DNA from: Streptomyces griseorubiginosus
Lineage (GTDB): Bacteria > Actinomycetota > Actinomycetes > Streptomycetales > Streptomycetaceae
NCBI RefSeq assembly: GCF_017614965.1
Contig: NZ_WVUG01000017.1
Span: 1-60,586, forward strand
Direction: 5' to 3'
DNA length: 60,586 nt
Positions 28,648 through 37,308 of this stretch are shown piece after piece (within the stretch, counting starts at the first letter, position 1; each line of letters starts with the position of its first letter). The notes beneath the pieces are model-generated. The model was not told where the DNA came from. It searched no databases and saw only the letters and a program-made list of their open reading frames with translations. The position numbers and the translations under genes are program-made.

Positions 28648-28848
28648 ATGGCAGACAACTGGGACGACCTCGTCCTGGACGAGAACTTCATACGGTCCGC
28701 CGAGACGACCGAACCCTCAGCCCGCGCCCGGATGCTCGCCGCCCGCTGGCGCACCGAGGAACCGGAGCCGCAGCCCTGGCGCTCCGACGAGCCGCCCGCC
28801 GGCTGGTTCTTCAGCAAGGGGCGCCGCCGGAAGTGGCGCCGGCGGTAG
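28648..28848 (+). CDS. Small charged hypothetical protein, 66 aa
   Basis: Begins MADNWDDLVLDENFIRSAET and ends with a very basic tail (GRRRKWRRR). No membrane segment. The acidic N-terminus, W-rich middle (QPWRSDEPPAGWFF) and Arg-rich C-terminus suggest nucleic-acid or protein binding, but no function is known to me. ATG at 28648 is better spaced from GAGAGG than 28642. Located between the ABC cluster and tRNA-Ser. Confidence 0.7.
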   Translation: MADNWDDLVLDENFIRSAETTEPSARARMLAARWRTEEPEPQPWRSDEPPAGWFFSKGRRRKWRRR

Positions 28849-29112
28849 AACGTCGTACGGCCGTTTTATTCGGTGGCGTCCAACTCGTCCGACCGGCACA
28901 GTGGTTGTGTCCACACCGCCGGAGGACGAGTCCGGCGCCACGTTCTGGGAGAGGAGCCGGCGATGTCCATGCACGACAGTCCGTCGAGCTCCCGCCAGGG
29001 CAGTTCACGGAGGACTCCGGTGTAGTTACCCCACCGTCGAGTCCCTTTTCAGCAACTGCCCGGGGCGGCCGCTTCGAGCACGCGATGTCGCTCTCGCGTG
29101 GGCCGCCCACCC

Positions 29113-29201
<89 letters not shown>

Positions 29202-29229
29202 ATGAAGCCGGCTGACAGCGGCTGACGAC

Positions 29230-30030
29230 TCAGCCCAGCAACCGCTCCAGCACCACCGCGATCCCGTCCTCCTCGTTGGAGGCCGTCACCTCGTCGGCCA
29301 CCGCCTTGAGCTCCTCGTGGGCGTTGGCCATGGCCACCCCGTGGGACGCCCAGGCGAACATCGGGATGTCGTTCGGCATGTCGCCGAAGGCGATGGTCTC
29401 CGCCGCCTTCACCCCGAGCCTGCGGGCCGCCAGCGACAGTCCCGTGGCCTTCGACAGACCCAGCGGCAGCAGTTCCACGATGCCCGCGCCCGCCATGGCG
29501 ACCGTGACGAAGCCACCCGCGGCCTGGCGGGCCGCCTCGGCCAGTTCGTCGTCGCCGAGCGTCGGGTGCTGTATGTAGATCTTGTTCAGCGGGGCGGCCC
29601 ACAGGTCGGCCGCGTCCGTGAAGGGAACGGCGGGCAGCGAGCCGGTGACCGCGTACCCCGGCCCCACCAGCACGTCGCCGTCCAGCCCGTCCCGGCTCGC
29701 CGCCAGGTGCAGGGGGCCGACCTCCGCCTCGATCTTGGCCAGGGCGACGCCCGCCAGCTGCCGGTCCAGCGTCACGGACGTCAGAAGCCGGTGCTCCCTG
29801 GCGTCGTAGACCTGGGCGCCCTGACCGCAGACGGCGAGGCCGTCGTAGCCGAGGTCGTCCAGGATGTGCCGGGTCCACGGCGCTCCGCGACCGGTGACGA
29901 CGATGTGCGCGGCGCCCGCCGCGGCGGCTGCGGCGAGCGCGTCACGGGTGCGGCGCGAGACCGATTCGTCGGAGCGCAGCAGCGTTCCGTCGAGGTCGGT
30001 CGCGACCAGCCGATAGGGGAAGTCGCTCAC
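29230..30030 (-). CDS. Cof-type HAD-superfamily hydrolase (paralogue)
   Basis: 266 aa with [17 protein letters not shown] (motif I), [14 protein letters not shown] (motif II) and [14 protein letters not shown] (motif IV). It is clearly related to the HAD protein at 17993-18862 in motif wording and length. GTG at 30030 overlaps the serS stop by GTGA, so it is translationally coupled to seryl-tRNA synthetase. Substrate unknown; the coupling may be positional rather than functional. Confidence 0.9.
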   Translation of the reverse strand: MSDFPYRLVATDLDGTLLRSDESVSRRTRDALAAAAAAGAAHIVVTGRGAPWTRHILDDLGYDGLAVCGQGAQVYDAREHRLLTSVTLDRQLAGVALAKIEAEVGPLHLAASRDGLDGDVLVGPGYAVTGSLPAVPFTDAADLWAAPLNKIYIQHPTLGDDELAEAARQAAGGFVTVAMAGAGIVELLPLGLSKATGLSLAARRLGVKAAETIAFGDMPNDIPMFAWASHGVAMANAHEELKAVADEVTASNEEDGIAVVLERLLG

Positions 30031-31304
30031 TTGGCGACCGGCTCCAGGACCTCCCGGCCGCCCAGGTACGGGCGCAGCACCGGCGGCACGTACACGGAGC
30101 CGTCGGCCTGCTGGTGGTTCTCCAGGATCGCCACGATCGTGCGCGGTACGGCGCACAGTGTGCCGTTGAGCGTCGCCAGCGGCTTGACCTGCTTGCCGTC
30201 ACGGACGCGGATCTGCAGCCGCCGGGACTGGAACTCGGTGCAGTCCGAGGTGGAGGTCAGCTCGCGGTACTTGCCCTGGGTCGGGATCCACGCCTCGCAG
30301 TCGAACTTGCGGGCGGCCGAGGCGCCGAGGTCGGCGGAGGCCACGTCGATGACCCGGAAGGGCAGCTCCAGCGAGCTCAGCCACTGCTTCTCCCACTCCA
30401 GCAGCCGCCGGTGCTCCGCCTCGGAGTCCTCGGGGGCGACGTAGGAGAACATCTCCACCTTGTCGAACTGGTGGACGCGGAAGATGCCCCGGGTGTCCTT
30501 GCCGTGCGAGCCGGCCTCGCGGCGGAAGCACGGCGAGAAGCCGGCGTAGCGCAGCGGGAGGCGGTCGGCGTCGAGGATCTCGTCCATGTGGTACGCGGCG
30601 AGGGGGACCTCGGAGGTGCCGACCAGGTAGAGGTCGTCGTTGTCGAGGTGGTAGACGTCCTGGGCCGCCTGGCCGAGGAAGCCCGTGCCCGCCATCGACT
30701 GGGGGCGCACCAGGGCGGGCGTCAGCATCGGCGTGAAGCCGGCCGCCGTGGCCTGGGCGATCGCGGCGTTGACGAGCGCCAGCTCGAGCAGGGCGCCGAC
30801 GCCGGTGAGGAAGTAGAAGCGGGAGCCGGAGACCTTGGCGCCGCGTTCCACGTCGATCGCGCCGAGCAGGGTGCCGAGCTCCAGGTGGTCCTTGGGCTCG
30901 AAGCCCTCGGCGCCGAAGTCGCGGATCGTGCCGTGCGTCTCGAGGGTGACGAAGTCCTCCTCGCCGCCGACGGGCACGTCGGGGTGGACGAGGTTGCCGA
31001 GCTGGAGCAGCAGTTCCTGGGTCTCGGCGTCGGCCGCGTCGCGCTCGGCGTCGGCGGCCTTGACGTCGGCGGCGAGCTGGCCGGCCTTCTTCAGCAGCTC
31101 GGCCTTCTCGTCACCCGTGGCCTTGGGGATGAGCTTGCCGAGCTGCTTCTGCTCGGCACGCAGCTCGTCGAAGCGGACGCCGGACGACCTGCGCCGCTCG
31201 TCGGCAGACAGGAGAGCGTCGACGAGCGCGACGTCCTCTCCACGGGCGCGCTGGGACGCGCGCACACGGTCGGGGTCCTCACGGAGCAGGCGAAGGTCAA
31301 TCAC
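30027..31304 (-). CDS. serS: Seryl-tRNA synthetase
   Basis: 425-aa class II aminoacyl-tRNA synthetase charging tRNA-Ser. An N-terminal antiparallel coiled-coil arm lies at about residues 25-110. The catalytic core has the TxE element VGTSEVPL, motif 2 [18 protein letters not shown] with FDKVEMF, and motif 3 [21 protein letters not shown] at 31304 gives the conserved [15 protein letters not shown] start. The HAD gene is coupled downstream. A promoter with consensus-like boxes lies about 80 bp upstream. Confidence 0.97.
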   Translation of the reverse strand: MIDLRLLREDPDRVRASQRARGEDVALVDALLSADERRRSSGVRFDELRAEQKQLGKLIPKATGDEKAELLKKAGQLAADVKAADAERDAADAETQELLLQLGNLVHPDVPVGGEEDFVTLETHGTIRDFGAEGFEPKDHLELGTLLGAIDVERGAKVSGSRFYFLTGVGALLELALVNAAIAQATAAGFTPMLTPALVRPQSMAGTGFLGQAAQDVYHLDNDDLYLVGTSEVPLAAYHMDEILDADRLPLRYAGFSPCFRREAGSHGKDTRGIFRVHQFDKVEMFSYVAPEDSEAEHRRLLEWEKQWLSSLELPFRVIDVASADLGASAARKFDCEAWIPTQGKYRELTSTSDCTEFQSRRLQIRVRDGKQVKPLATLNGTLCAVPRTIVAILENHQQADGSVYVPPVLRPYLGGREVLEPVAK

Positions 31305-31854
31305 GTGGCCAAGGCTACCGGTGCGGGGATACGGCTCACGACTCAACCATTCCAACGATCACGAAAAGACCTTTACATGGCGTTATGGGTGAAATGCGCA
31401 GCGTGTCAATAAAAGGTGCCCACTCCCCGGGACGGATCATGCCACCGGCGTCGGGTTGACCTGAATCCCTTGTGCGGAACGGGACTTGGGCATCGGTTGT
31501 CCACAGGGATCCACACCCTCGAAAGAGTTATCCACAGGCTGTGCGGGGGATCTGTGGATTTCGGAATTGATCACTCCGAAACCGGGGGATCACGCTGAGG
31601 ATTCCCTGCCCAAACCCGCCCTTACCGCCACTTTCGAGTGGAAAGGGGTCGCCCCAAAGGATTGCCTAAAGGAAACGAGTGGACGAACGGTGATGTGCGC
31701 GCATGTGGACGTGGCAGTGACCGGAGGGCGGATTTGTCGACAAGGTCGCCTCTTGATGTCGACTTGTCCCCAGGTCGAGAAGCGGACCTGTGGATAACCC
31801 CTGTGGATAACGAAAATCTGCAGGTAGGACCGGTGTACAGCGTCCGTTAACACG
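31305..31854. other. 550-bp serS-pheA spacer rich in DnaA boxes
   Basis: No convincing gene. Exact DnaA boxes: TTGTCCACA at 31497-31505, TTATCCACA at 31528-31536 (both plus), and TGTGGATAA at 31789-31797 and 31802-31810 (both minus). Near matches include TGTGGATTT at 31553 and TTGTCCCCA at 31764. The serS promoter occupies one end. The region is AT-richer than its surroundings. Confidence 0.7.
31381..31409 (-). promoter_or_regulatory. Candidate promoter of serS
   Basis: On the minus strand TTGACA (31409-31404) is followed after 17 bp by ATAACG (31386-31381). The exact -35 and correct spacing make this a credible housekeeping promoter, with a leader of about 70 nt before serS. Confidence 0.6.
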
Positions 31855-32787
31855 CTAGAAACGTCCGTCCTGACAGCGCGCCACCCAGTCCGAAGCCGCC
31901 ACGAACTCCTCGTCCGAGGTCCCGGCCCGCGGAGCGCTCACGTCCTCGACGCGGACGTCCGCACGCGGGTACGACCCGAGGAACCGTACCTCCAGGCAGA
32001 TCCGCTTCAGCCCCATCAGGGCCTCGGCCACCCGGCGGTCGGAGATATGGCCCTCGGCGTCGATGCAGAAGCAGTAGTTGCCGATGCCGGCGCCGGTCGG
32101 TCGGGACTGGAGGAGCATCAGGTTGATGCCGCGGGTGGCGAACTCGCCCAGCAGGTCACGCAGACCGCCGGGGTGGTCGTCGCGCTGCCACAGCACGACC
32201 GAGGTCTTGTCCGCCCCGGTCGGGGCCGCCGGACGGGCGGGCCGGCCGACCAGCACGAAACGGGTCTGGGCGTTCTCGGCGTCGTGGATGCCGGTCTCCA
32301 GCGCGTCCAGCCCGTACAGGGCGGCGGCGAACTCACCGGCGAAGGCGGCGTCGTACTGACCCTCCTGGACCAGCCGGGCCGCGTCCGCGTTCGAGGCGGC
32401 CGACTCCCAGTGCGCGTCCGGGAGGTTCGCGCGCAGCCAGTTGCGCACCTGCGGCTGGGCGGCCGGGTGCGCGGAGACGGTCTTGATGTCCGTCAGCTTC
32501 GTGGCGGGCCTGACCAGCAGCGCGAAGGTGATCGACAGCAGCACCTCGCGGTAGATCATCAGCGGTGCGCCCGCCACCAGCTCGTCGAGGGTGGTGGTGA
32601 TCCCGCCCTCGACGGAGTTCTCGATCGGCACGAACGCGGCCTCGGCCTCGCCGGAGCGGACCGCGTCGAGCGCGGACTGGACGGACACGTACGGGACCAG
32701 CTCCCGCGTGGCCGCCTCGGGCAGCGTGCGCAGGGCGGCCTCGGTGAAGGTGCCCTCAGGACCGAGATAGGCGTAGCTCGCAGGCAT
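31855..32787 (-). CDS. pheA: Prephenate dehydratase
   Basis: 310-aa monofunctional enzyme converting prephenate to phenylpyruvate in phenylalanine synthesis. The catalytic PDT domain (residues 1-190) begins YAYLGPEGTFTEAAL, contains PIENSVEGGI, and has the catalytic TRF in NAQTRFVLVGR. The C-terminal ACT domain contains LLQSRPTGAGIGNYCF, where the usual ESRP regulatory motif reads QSRP. The ATG follows TGAGG. Separated from efeB by 107 bp containing a direct repeat. Confidence 0.96.
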   Translation of the reverse strand: MPASYAYLGPEGTFTEAALRTLPEAATRELVPYVSVQSALDAVRSGEAEAAFVPIENSVEGGITTTLDELVAGAPLMIYREVLLSITFALLVRPATKLTDIKTVSAHPAAQPQVRNWLRANLPDAHWESAASNADAARLVQEGQYDAAFAGEFAAALYGLDALETGIHDAENAQTRFVLVGRPARPAAPTGADKTSVVLWQRDDHPGGLRDLLGEFATRGINLMLLQSRPTGAGIGNYCFCIDAEGHISDRRVAEALMGLKRICLEVRFLGSYPRADVRVEDVSAPRAGTSDEEFVAASDWVARCQDGRF

Positions 32788-32815
32788 GACCTCACCCTAA
32801 TGGCCCTTGTGGAAG

Positions 32816-32873
32816 ACGGCTCACGCGTCTCCGCCAAGCCCCTCCGTACGGCTCACGCGTCTCCGCCAAGCCC
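32816..32873. repeat. 26-bp direct repeat between pheA and the Dyp peroxidase gene
   Basis: Identical 26-bp copies at 32816-32841 and 32848-32873 (32-bp period, 6-bp spacer). They fill most of the efeB-pheA spacer just upstream of pheA, where a promoter would be expected. Confidence 0.85.
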
Positions 32874-32894
32874 TTCATACACGGCCCCGGCCCG

Positions 32895-34184
32895 TCAGCC
32901 CTCCAGCAGCGCCTGACCCACGTACTCGCCCTTCGCCGCGCCGCCCGGCACCGCGAACAGGCCGCTGGACTCGTGGCGGATGTACTTCGACAGGGCGTCC
33001 CCGCGGTCGAGCTTGCGCTGGATGGTGACGAAGCCGCGCAGCGGGTCGGCCTGCCAGCAGACGAAGAGCAGGCCCGCGTCCGGCACCCCGTCGGCGTCGA
33101 TGCCGTCGTGGTAGGAGAACGGCCGCCGCAGGATCGCCGCCCCGCCGTTCTGGTCGGGCCGGGTGATGCGGGCATGGGCGTTGACGGGGACGACGTACTC
33201 GCCCTTGGCGTCCGTCTTCTCCAGGTCCATCGCCGTCGTCTCCGAGCCGCCCGACAGCGGCGCACCGTTGGACTTGCGGCGCCCGATGACGTTCTCCTGG
33301 GCGGCGAGCGAGAGCTTCTCCCAGTCGTCCAGCAGCATCCGGATGCGCCGTACGACGGCGTAGGAGCCGTTCGCCATCCAGGACGGGTCCTTCGAGCCGG
33401 ACGCCGGCACGAAGACGCGCTGGTCGAAGTCGGCGTCCGTCGGCTTGGGATTGCGCGTGCCGTCGAGCTGGCCCATGAGGTTGCGTGCCGTCATGGGGTG
33501 GGCCGTGGCGCCCGGGGTGCGGTTGAAGCCGTTCATCTGCCAGCGGACCTTCGCCGCGCTCCCGGCGTCCTTCTGGATCGCGCGCAGGGCGTGGAAGGCG
33601 ACCAGGGCGTCGTCGGCGCCGATCTGCACCCACAGATCGCCGTCGCTGCGGGCCTTGTCGAGCTGGTCGGAGGAGAAGTCGGGCAGCGGGTCGAGGGAGA
33701 CGGGCCGCTGCTTCTCCAGGCCGGTCCGGGCGAAGAAGCTGTGCCCGAAGCCGAAGGTGATCGTCAGCGACGAGGGCCCGGCGTCGCGGGCCACGTCGGT
33801 GTCGTCGCTCGCCGCCGGTTCGCCCGCCATGAACCGCTCGGCCGTCGCCGACCAGCGGCGCAGCAGTGCGGCCGCCTCCTTGCGGCCGGCGCCCGCCGCC
33901 AGGTCGAAGGCCACGAGGTGGCCGCGCGCCTGGAGACCGTCGGTGATGCCGGGCTGATGTTTCCCGTGAAACATTGCCATGTTCGCGCCGACGGAGGTGA
34001 GCGGCGTGGCCTCGGAGGGTGCCGCTGCGTACCCCACCGCACCCCCTGCCGCGCCGAGCACGAGCCCGGTGGCGCCGGCCGTGCCGAGCAGGGCGCGGCG
34101 CGAGATGCCGTCCCGGGCGGGGGTCTGCGGAGGGACACCCGTGTCGAGCGGTGTCCGGGCCTGCGGACTGGTCTGGTCAGCCAT
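32895..34184 (-). CDS. efeB: Tat-exported Dyp-type peroxidase (EfeB/DyP)
   Basis: 429-aa haem peroxidase. A twin-arginine signal peptide is at about 27-55 (SRRALLGTAGATGLVLGAAG). The DyP signature GXXDG appears as GQLDG at 238-242, with the TRNPK continuation. EfeB-type enzymes are implicated in periplasmic iron/haem handling, but the EfeU/EfeO partners are not adjacent. Instead the gene ends a run of copper-related genes, as in several Streptomyces where a DyP couples with copper chaperones and oxidases. Codons for FHGK form a one-mismatch parS site. ATG at 34184, 8 bp after the CopC-CopD stop. Confidence 0.93.
   Translation of the reverse strand: MADQTSPQARTPLDTGVPPQTPARDGISRRALLGTAGATGLVLGAAGGAVGYAAAPSEATPLTSVGANMAMFHGKHQPGITDGLQARGHLVAFDLAAGAGRKEAAALLRRWSATAERFMAGEPAASDDTDVARDAGPSSLTITFGFGHSFFARTGLEKQRPVSLDPLPDFSSDQLDKARSDGDLWVQIGADDALVAFHALRAIQKDAGSAAKVRWQMNGFNRTPGATAHPMTARNLMGQLDGTRNPKPTDADFDQRVFVPASGSKDPSWMANGSYAVVRRIRMLLDDWEKLSLAAQENVIGRRKSNGAPLSGGSETTAMDLEKTDAKGEYVVPVNAHARITRPDQNGGAAILRRPFSYHDGIDADGVPDAGLLFVCWQADPLRGFVTIQRKLDRGDALSKYIRHESSGLFAVPGGAAKGEYVGQALLEG
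33959..33972. other. parS-like site inside efeB
   Basis: GTTTCCCGTGAAAC differs from the parS consensus at one position and lies within the efeB coding sequence. Confidence 0.55.
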
Positions 34185-34192
34185 GGTGCGGT

Positions 34193-36106
34193 TCAGCCGA
34201 TCTGCGCGTTCTTGGAGACGGTCACCTGGTCGATGTCGGAGGTGCGCACGGTGACGGCGACCTTCCAGTCGCCGGCCATCGGGATCTGCACCCCGTCCGC
34301 CGCCCAGTGCCCGGTGGTGATGTGGTCGGGAGAGACGGGCAACGGCCCGATCTTCTTGGCGTCGAGGGTGAAGGCGACCTTCACCTCGGGGACGTCGAAG
34401 GCGCGGCCGTTGGGCCGGGTGACGTAGACGTGCATCTCGTTGGCGCCCACGCCCGCGGGATCGAGGTCGACGGACACCACGCCCTTGCCGTCGGTGCCGC
34501 CCGTGTCGAAGGGCATGGTCAGTGTGAGCGCGCCGGAGGAGGCGTCAGACGCGGAGGAAGAGGCCGACGTGGAGTCGGCGGCCGCCTTGGCGTCCTGCTC
34601 GGTACGGCCCGGCTCGGTCTGCGTCAGCACCGTGGTGACGGCGAGCAGGACGACGGCCACCCCCGCCTCGGCGAGCACGGAGCGCCGCAGCCCGAACCGG
34701 TGGGGGTCGGCGTCGCGCTGCCGCTTCTGCCGTGCCGTGTCCATGGCCGCCTGCTGGCGGGCGAGCTGAGCGGCCCGCTTGGAGTCGCCGGTGGCCTTCG
34801 TCCCGCCCGCGGCCCCCTTCTTCCCTCCGGCGCCCGCGCTGACGTGCTCCTTCTCCCGCTTGCCCGCCTTGGCGGGCACGGTGTCCACCAGCCGGGCCGT
34901 CCAGCGCCGCGAGATCGAGGCGATGCCGACGAGCAGCGCCACGAGCCCGATCTTGACGAGCAGCAGCTGTCCGTACGCGGTGTCGGTGAACGCCGACCAG
35001 GAGCCGAGCTGGCGCCAGGACTGGTAGACGCCGGTCGCCACCAGCGCGAGGACACTGCCGAAGGCGACGGTCGAGAAGCGCCGTACCGCGGAGGCCTCGA
35101 TCGGAGTCTCCGCGCGGTACAGGGCGACCAGCAGGGCGGTGAGCCCGCCCAGCCAGGCCGCGACGGCCAGCAGATGGACCACGTCGACCGGCATGGCGAT
35201 GCCCGGCTGCAGTCCGGTCGAGGCGTGCTCGGCCATCGCCCAGCTCGCCGCGAGCCCGGCGGCCACCACGACCCCGCCGATCGCGAGCCCGAACGTCAGG
35301 TCCCGCTTCTCGTCGTCCTCGCGCTTGTCGTACGCACCGAACAGCACGGCGATGAACAGGGCCGCCGCGGCGAGCAGCAGCAGCCGGGACACCAGCGCCG
35401 CGCCCGTCTTGGTCTGCAGCACCTGCCCCAGCAGGCTCAGGTCGAAGATGTCGCCGACCTTGCCGGTGCTGGTGTACGAGCCGCGCAGGAGCAGCAGCAG
35501 GAGGGTCGCCGCGGTGAGCGAGAGCCACCCCGAGACCACGAGCCGCTGCAGCGGCCGTACGCCCGATCCGCGCTGCCAGCAGCCGAGGACGAAGGCCGCG
35601 CCGCCGACCATCACGATGAAGCCGGCGTACGACATGTACCGCCCGAAGCCGTACAGCCAGCCGACGACCCCACCGCCGATCTCCTGGCCGACCGCCTTGA
35701 CGGAGGTCTTGGACGGGGCGCCGATGGAGAAGGTGAAGGCACCGGCGACGGGGTGGCTGTCCGCCGACACGACCTGCCAGGACACCGTGTAGGTGCCGTC
35801 GGCCAGTCCGCTGTGCAGGGGCACGGCGTACGTGGTGCCGCTGATGTTCGACGGCTTGGCGGTGTCGACCCGCTTGCCCTTGGGATCGAGCACGCGCAGC
35901 GAGTCGGAGTTGGTGGCGACCTTCTCGGAGAAGGTCAACGCGACCTCGGTGGGAGCCTTGTCGACCACCACCCCCTGCGCGGGGTCGCTTCCGGTCAGCG
36001 CGGCGTGCGCCGAGGCCGGTCCGGCACCGGCGAGCAGCGCGCCGGCGACGGCCAGGAACAGCAGCACCAGGGCCCGCAGTCGGCGGGGGGTGATGGTCGG
36101 TGTCAC
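34193..36106 (-). CDS. CopC-CopD fusion copper transport/resistance protein
   Basis: 637 aa. A Sec signal peptide ending around ASAHAAL precedes a CopC domain (about 33-130) whose N-terminal histidine and the segment SWQVVSADSHPVAG supply likely copper ligands. A CopD domain of eight or more helices follows, with a cytoplasmic Lys/Ala-rich loop near residues 420-460. The extracytoplasmic C-terminal domain after residue 500 resembles YtkA-like beta domains. Such proteins move copper across or to the membrane. Together with Sco1 and PCu(A)C upstream this suggests copper delivery to cytochrome c oxidase (inference). ATG at 36106. Confidence 0.92.
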   Translation of the reverse strand: MTPTITPRRLRALVLLFLAVAGALLAGAGPASAHAALTGSDPAQGVVVDKAPTEVALTFSEKVATNSDSLRVLDPKGKRVDTAKPSNISGTTYAVPLHSGLADGTYTVSWQVVSADSHPVAGAFTFSIGAPSKTSVKAVGQEIGGGVVGWLYGFGRYMSYAGFIVMVGGAAFVLGCWQRGSGVRPLQRLVVSGWLSLTAATLLLLLLRGSYTSTGKVGDIFDLSLLGQVLQTKTGAALVSRLLLLAAAALFIAVLFGAYDKREDDEKRDLTFGLAIGGVVVAAGLAASWAMAEHASTGLQPGIAMPVDVVHLLAVAAWLGGLTALLVALYRAETPIEASAVRRFSTVAFGSVLALVATGVYQSWRQLGSWSAFTDTAYGQLLLVKIGLVALLVGIASISRRWTARLVDTVPAKAGKREKEHVSAGAGGKKGAAGGTKATGDSKRAAQLARQQAAMDTARQKRQRDADPHRFGLRRSVLAEAGVAVVLLAVTTVLTQTEPGRTEQDAKAAADSTSASSSASDASSGALTLTMPFDTGGTDGKGVVSVDLDPAGVGANEMHVYVTRPNGRAFDVPEVKVAFTLDAKKIGPLPVSPDHITTGHWAADGVQIPMAGDWKVAVTVRTSDIDQVTVSKNAQIG

Positions 36107-36120
36107 GGTCGTGCCTTCCC

Positions 36121-36579
36121 TCAGTGGCCGGTCGCAGGGTTGTACGTCGCCGACTTCACCGGCATCTCGATCGTGATCGGACCGGATGTGGCGAAGTGCA
36201 GTTCGACGGTCACCTTCTCGCCCTGCACCGGCTTCCGCTTCAGGTTCTCGAACATCAGGTGGTTGCCGCCGCTCTTGAACACGAGTTGACCGTGCGCGGG
36301 CACATCCAGGGACGTGACCTGCTCCATGGACTGCCCCACGGTCTCGTGGAGGGTGACACGGGCGGAGGCGCCGCTGGTGACGGAGGTCAGCTCGTCCTTG
36401 GCGCCGCCCTTGTTGACGACGGTGAAGTAGCCCGCGGCCATGTCACCGGTGACCGGCTGGGGCATGTAGGCGGAGCCGACGGACAGTTCGGGCTTGGTGT
36501 CGCCGGAGCCGCCGCAGCCGGCCAGGGCCAGGGCCAGCGTCCCGGTTATCAGCAGGGCCGTGGGGGCGAGCCGGTTCAC
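36121..36579 (-). CDS. PCu(A)C-type periplasmic copper chaperone lipoprotein
   Basis: 152 aa. The N-terminus is a lipoprotein signal with lipobox LALAGC. The DUF461/PCu(A)C domain holds the metal ligands of the H-x(n)-M...H-x-M pattern: HETVGQSM and GNHLMF. PCu(A)C carries Cu(I) to Sco1 or to the oxidase CuA site. GTG at 36579 overlaps the Sco1 stop (GTGA), showing translational coupling with its likely partner. The CopC-CopD gene follows 14 bp after the stop. Confidence 0.93.
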   Translation of the reverse strand: MNRLAPTALLITGTLALALAGCGGSGDTKPELSVGSAYMPQPVTGDMAAGYFTVVNKGGAKDELTSVTSGASARVTLHETVGQSMEQVTSLDVPAHGQLVFKSGGNHLMFENLKRKPVQGEKVTVELHFATSGPITIEMPVKSATYNPATGH

Positions 36580-37229
36580 GGGTTCTGCCCCTTGATGATC
36601 TTGGGTAGGTCCTTGGTGTAGTCGTCGACGGTGGCGTCCTCGCCGTACAGGACGTAACCGCCGTCGGTCTTCGGCGAGAACGCGATGACCTGGGTGCCGT
36701 GGACCGAGACGACCTTGCCGGTCTTCTTGTCCTTGTGGGTCGGCTCGATCGAGATGCCGAGGGTGCGGGCGCCGGCCTGGATGGTGGCGAAGTCGCCGGT
36801 CAGGCCGATGAACTGCGGGTCGATGCCCTTGAGCCACTTGCCCAGCTCCGACGGGGTGTCGCGGGCCGGGTCGGTGGTGACGAACACGACCCGCAGCTTG
36901 TCCTGCTCGGCCTTGGGCAGCTGCTTCTTGGCGACGGCGATGTTGTTCATCGTCAGCGGGCAGATGTCGGGGCAGTGGGTGTAGCCGAAGTAGATCAGCG
37001 TGGGCCGGCCCGCCGTCTCCTGGCGGAAGTCGTACTTCTGCCCCTTGGTGTCGGTGAGCACCAGATCCGGCTTCTCGAACGGCTGGTCGAGGACCGTCGC
37101 GGCCTTCTGCGAGGAGTCCTCGGAGACCACGGCGACGGGTGAGTCGCCGCTGTCACCACTGCCGCAGGCGGAGAGGGTCAGGGTGGCGGCGGCGAGCAGC
37201 GCGGCCGCGGCGAACGTCTTCTTGCGCAT
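36576..37229 (-). CDS. SCO1/SenC copper metallochaperone
   Basis: 217-aa lipoprotein (lipobox LTLSAC) with a thioredoxin-like fold. The copper-binding CxxxC is in YFGYTHCPDICPLTM, and the distal histidine ligand is probably within VVSVHGTQVIAF. Sco1 inserts copper into the CuA centre of cytochrome c oxidase. ATG at 37229; no strong Shine-Dalgarno. Coupled to the PCu(A)C gene; a 14-bp hairpin separates it from ycnI. Confidence 0.94.
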   Translation of the reverse strand: MRKKTFAAAALLAAATLTLSACGSGDSGDSPVAVVSEDSSQKAATVLDQPFEKPDLVLTDTKGQKYDFRQETAGRPTLIYFGYTHCPDICPLTMNNIAVAKKQLPKAEQDKLRVVFVTTDPARDTPSELGKWLKGIDPQFIGLTGDFATIQAGARTLGISIEPTHKDKKTGKVVSVHGTQVIAFSPKTDGGYVLYGEDATVDDYTKDLPKIIKGQNP

Positions 37230-37258
37230 AGAAAAATGTCCCAGATGTGAGAGTCCCG

Positions 37259-37293
37259 GTGTGCACCGGGGGTCGTACGCCCCCGGTGCACAC
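37259..37293 (-). terminator. 14-bp perfect hairpin between ycnI and sco1
   Basis: GTGTGCACCGGGGG (37259-37272) pairs perfectly with CCCCCGGTGCACAC (37280-37293) around a 7-nt loop, starting 15 bp after the ycnI stop. No T tract follows on the minus strand, so it may act as an attenuator or an mRNA-stabilising hairpin within the operon rather than a full terminator. Confidence 0.7.
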
Positions 37294-37308
37294 GGCGGAT
37301 CGAGGGCT

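Noticed and set aside
31497..31810. DnaA-box cluster as oriC
   Set aside because: No dnaA, dnaN, rpmH or parAB nearby and far fewer boxes than a Streptomyces origin.
31416..31850. Short plus-strand frames in the serS-pheA spacer
   Set aside because: Weak start contexts, no family resemblance, and overlap with the DnaA boxes and serS promoter.
34019..36289. 756-aa plus-strand open frame over copC-copD
   Set aside because: Antisense shadow of a gene with clear signal peptide and membrane segments.
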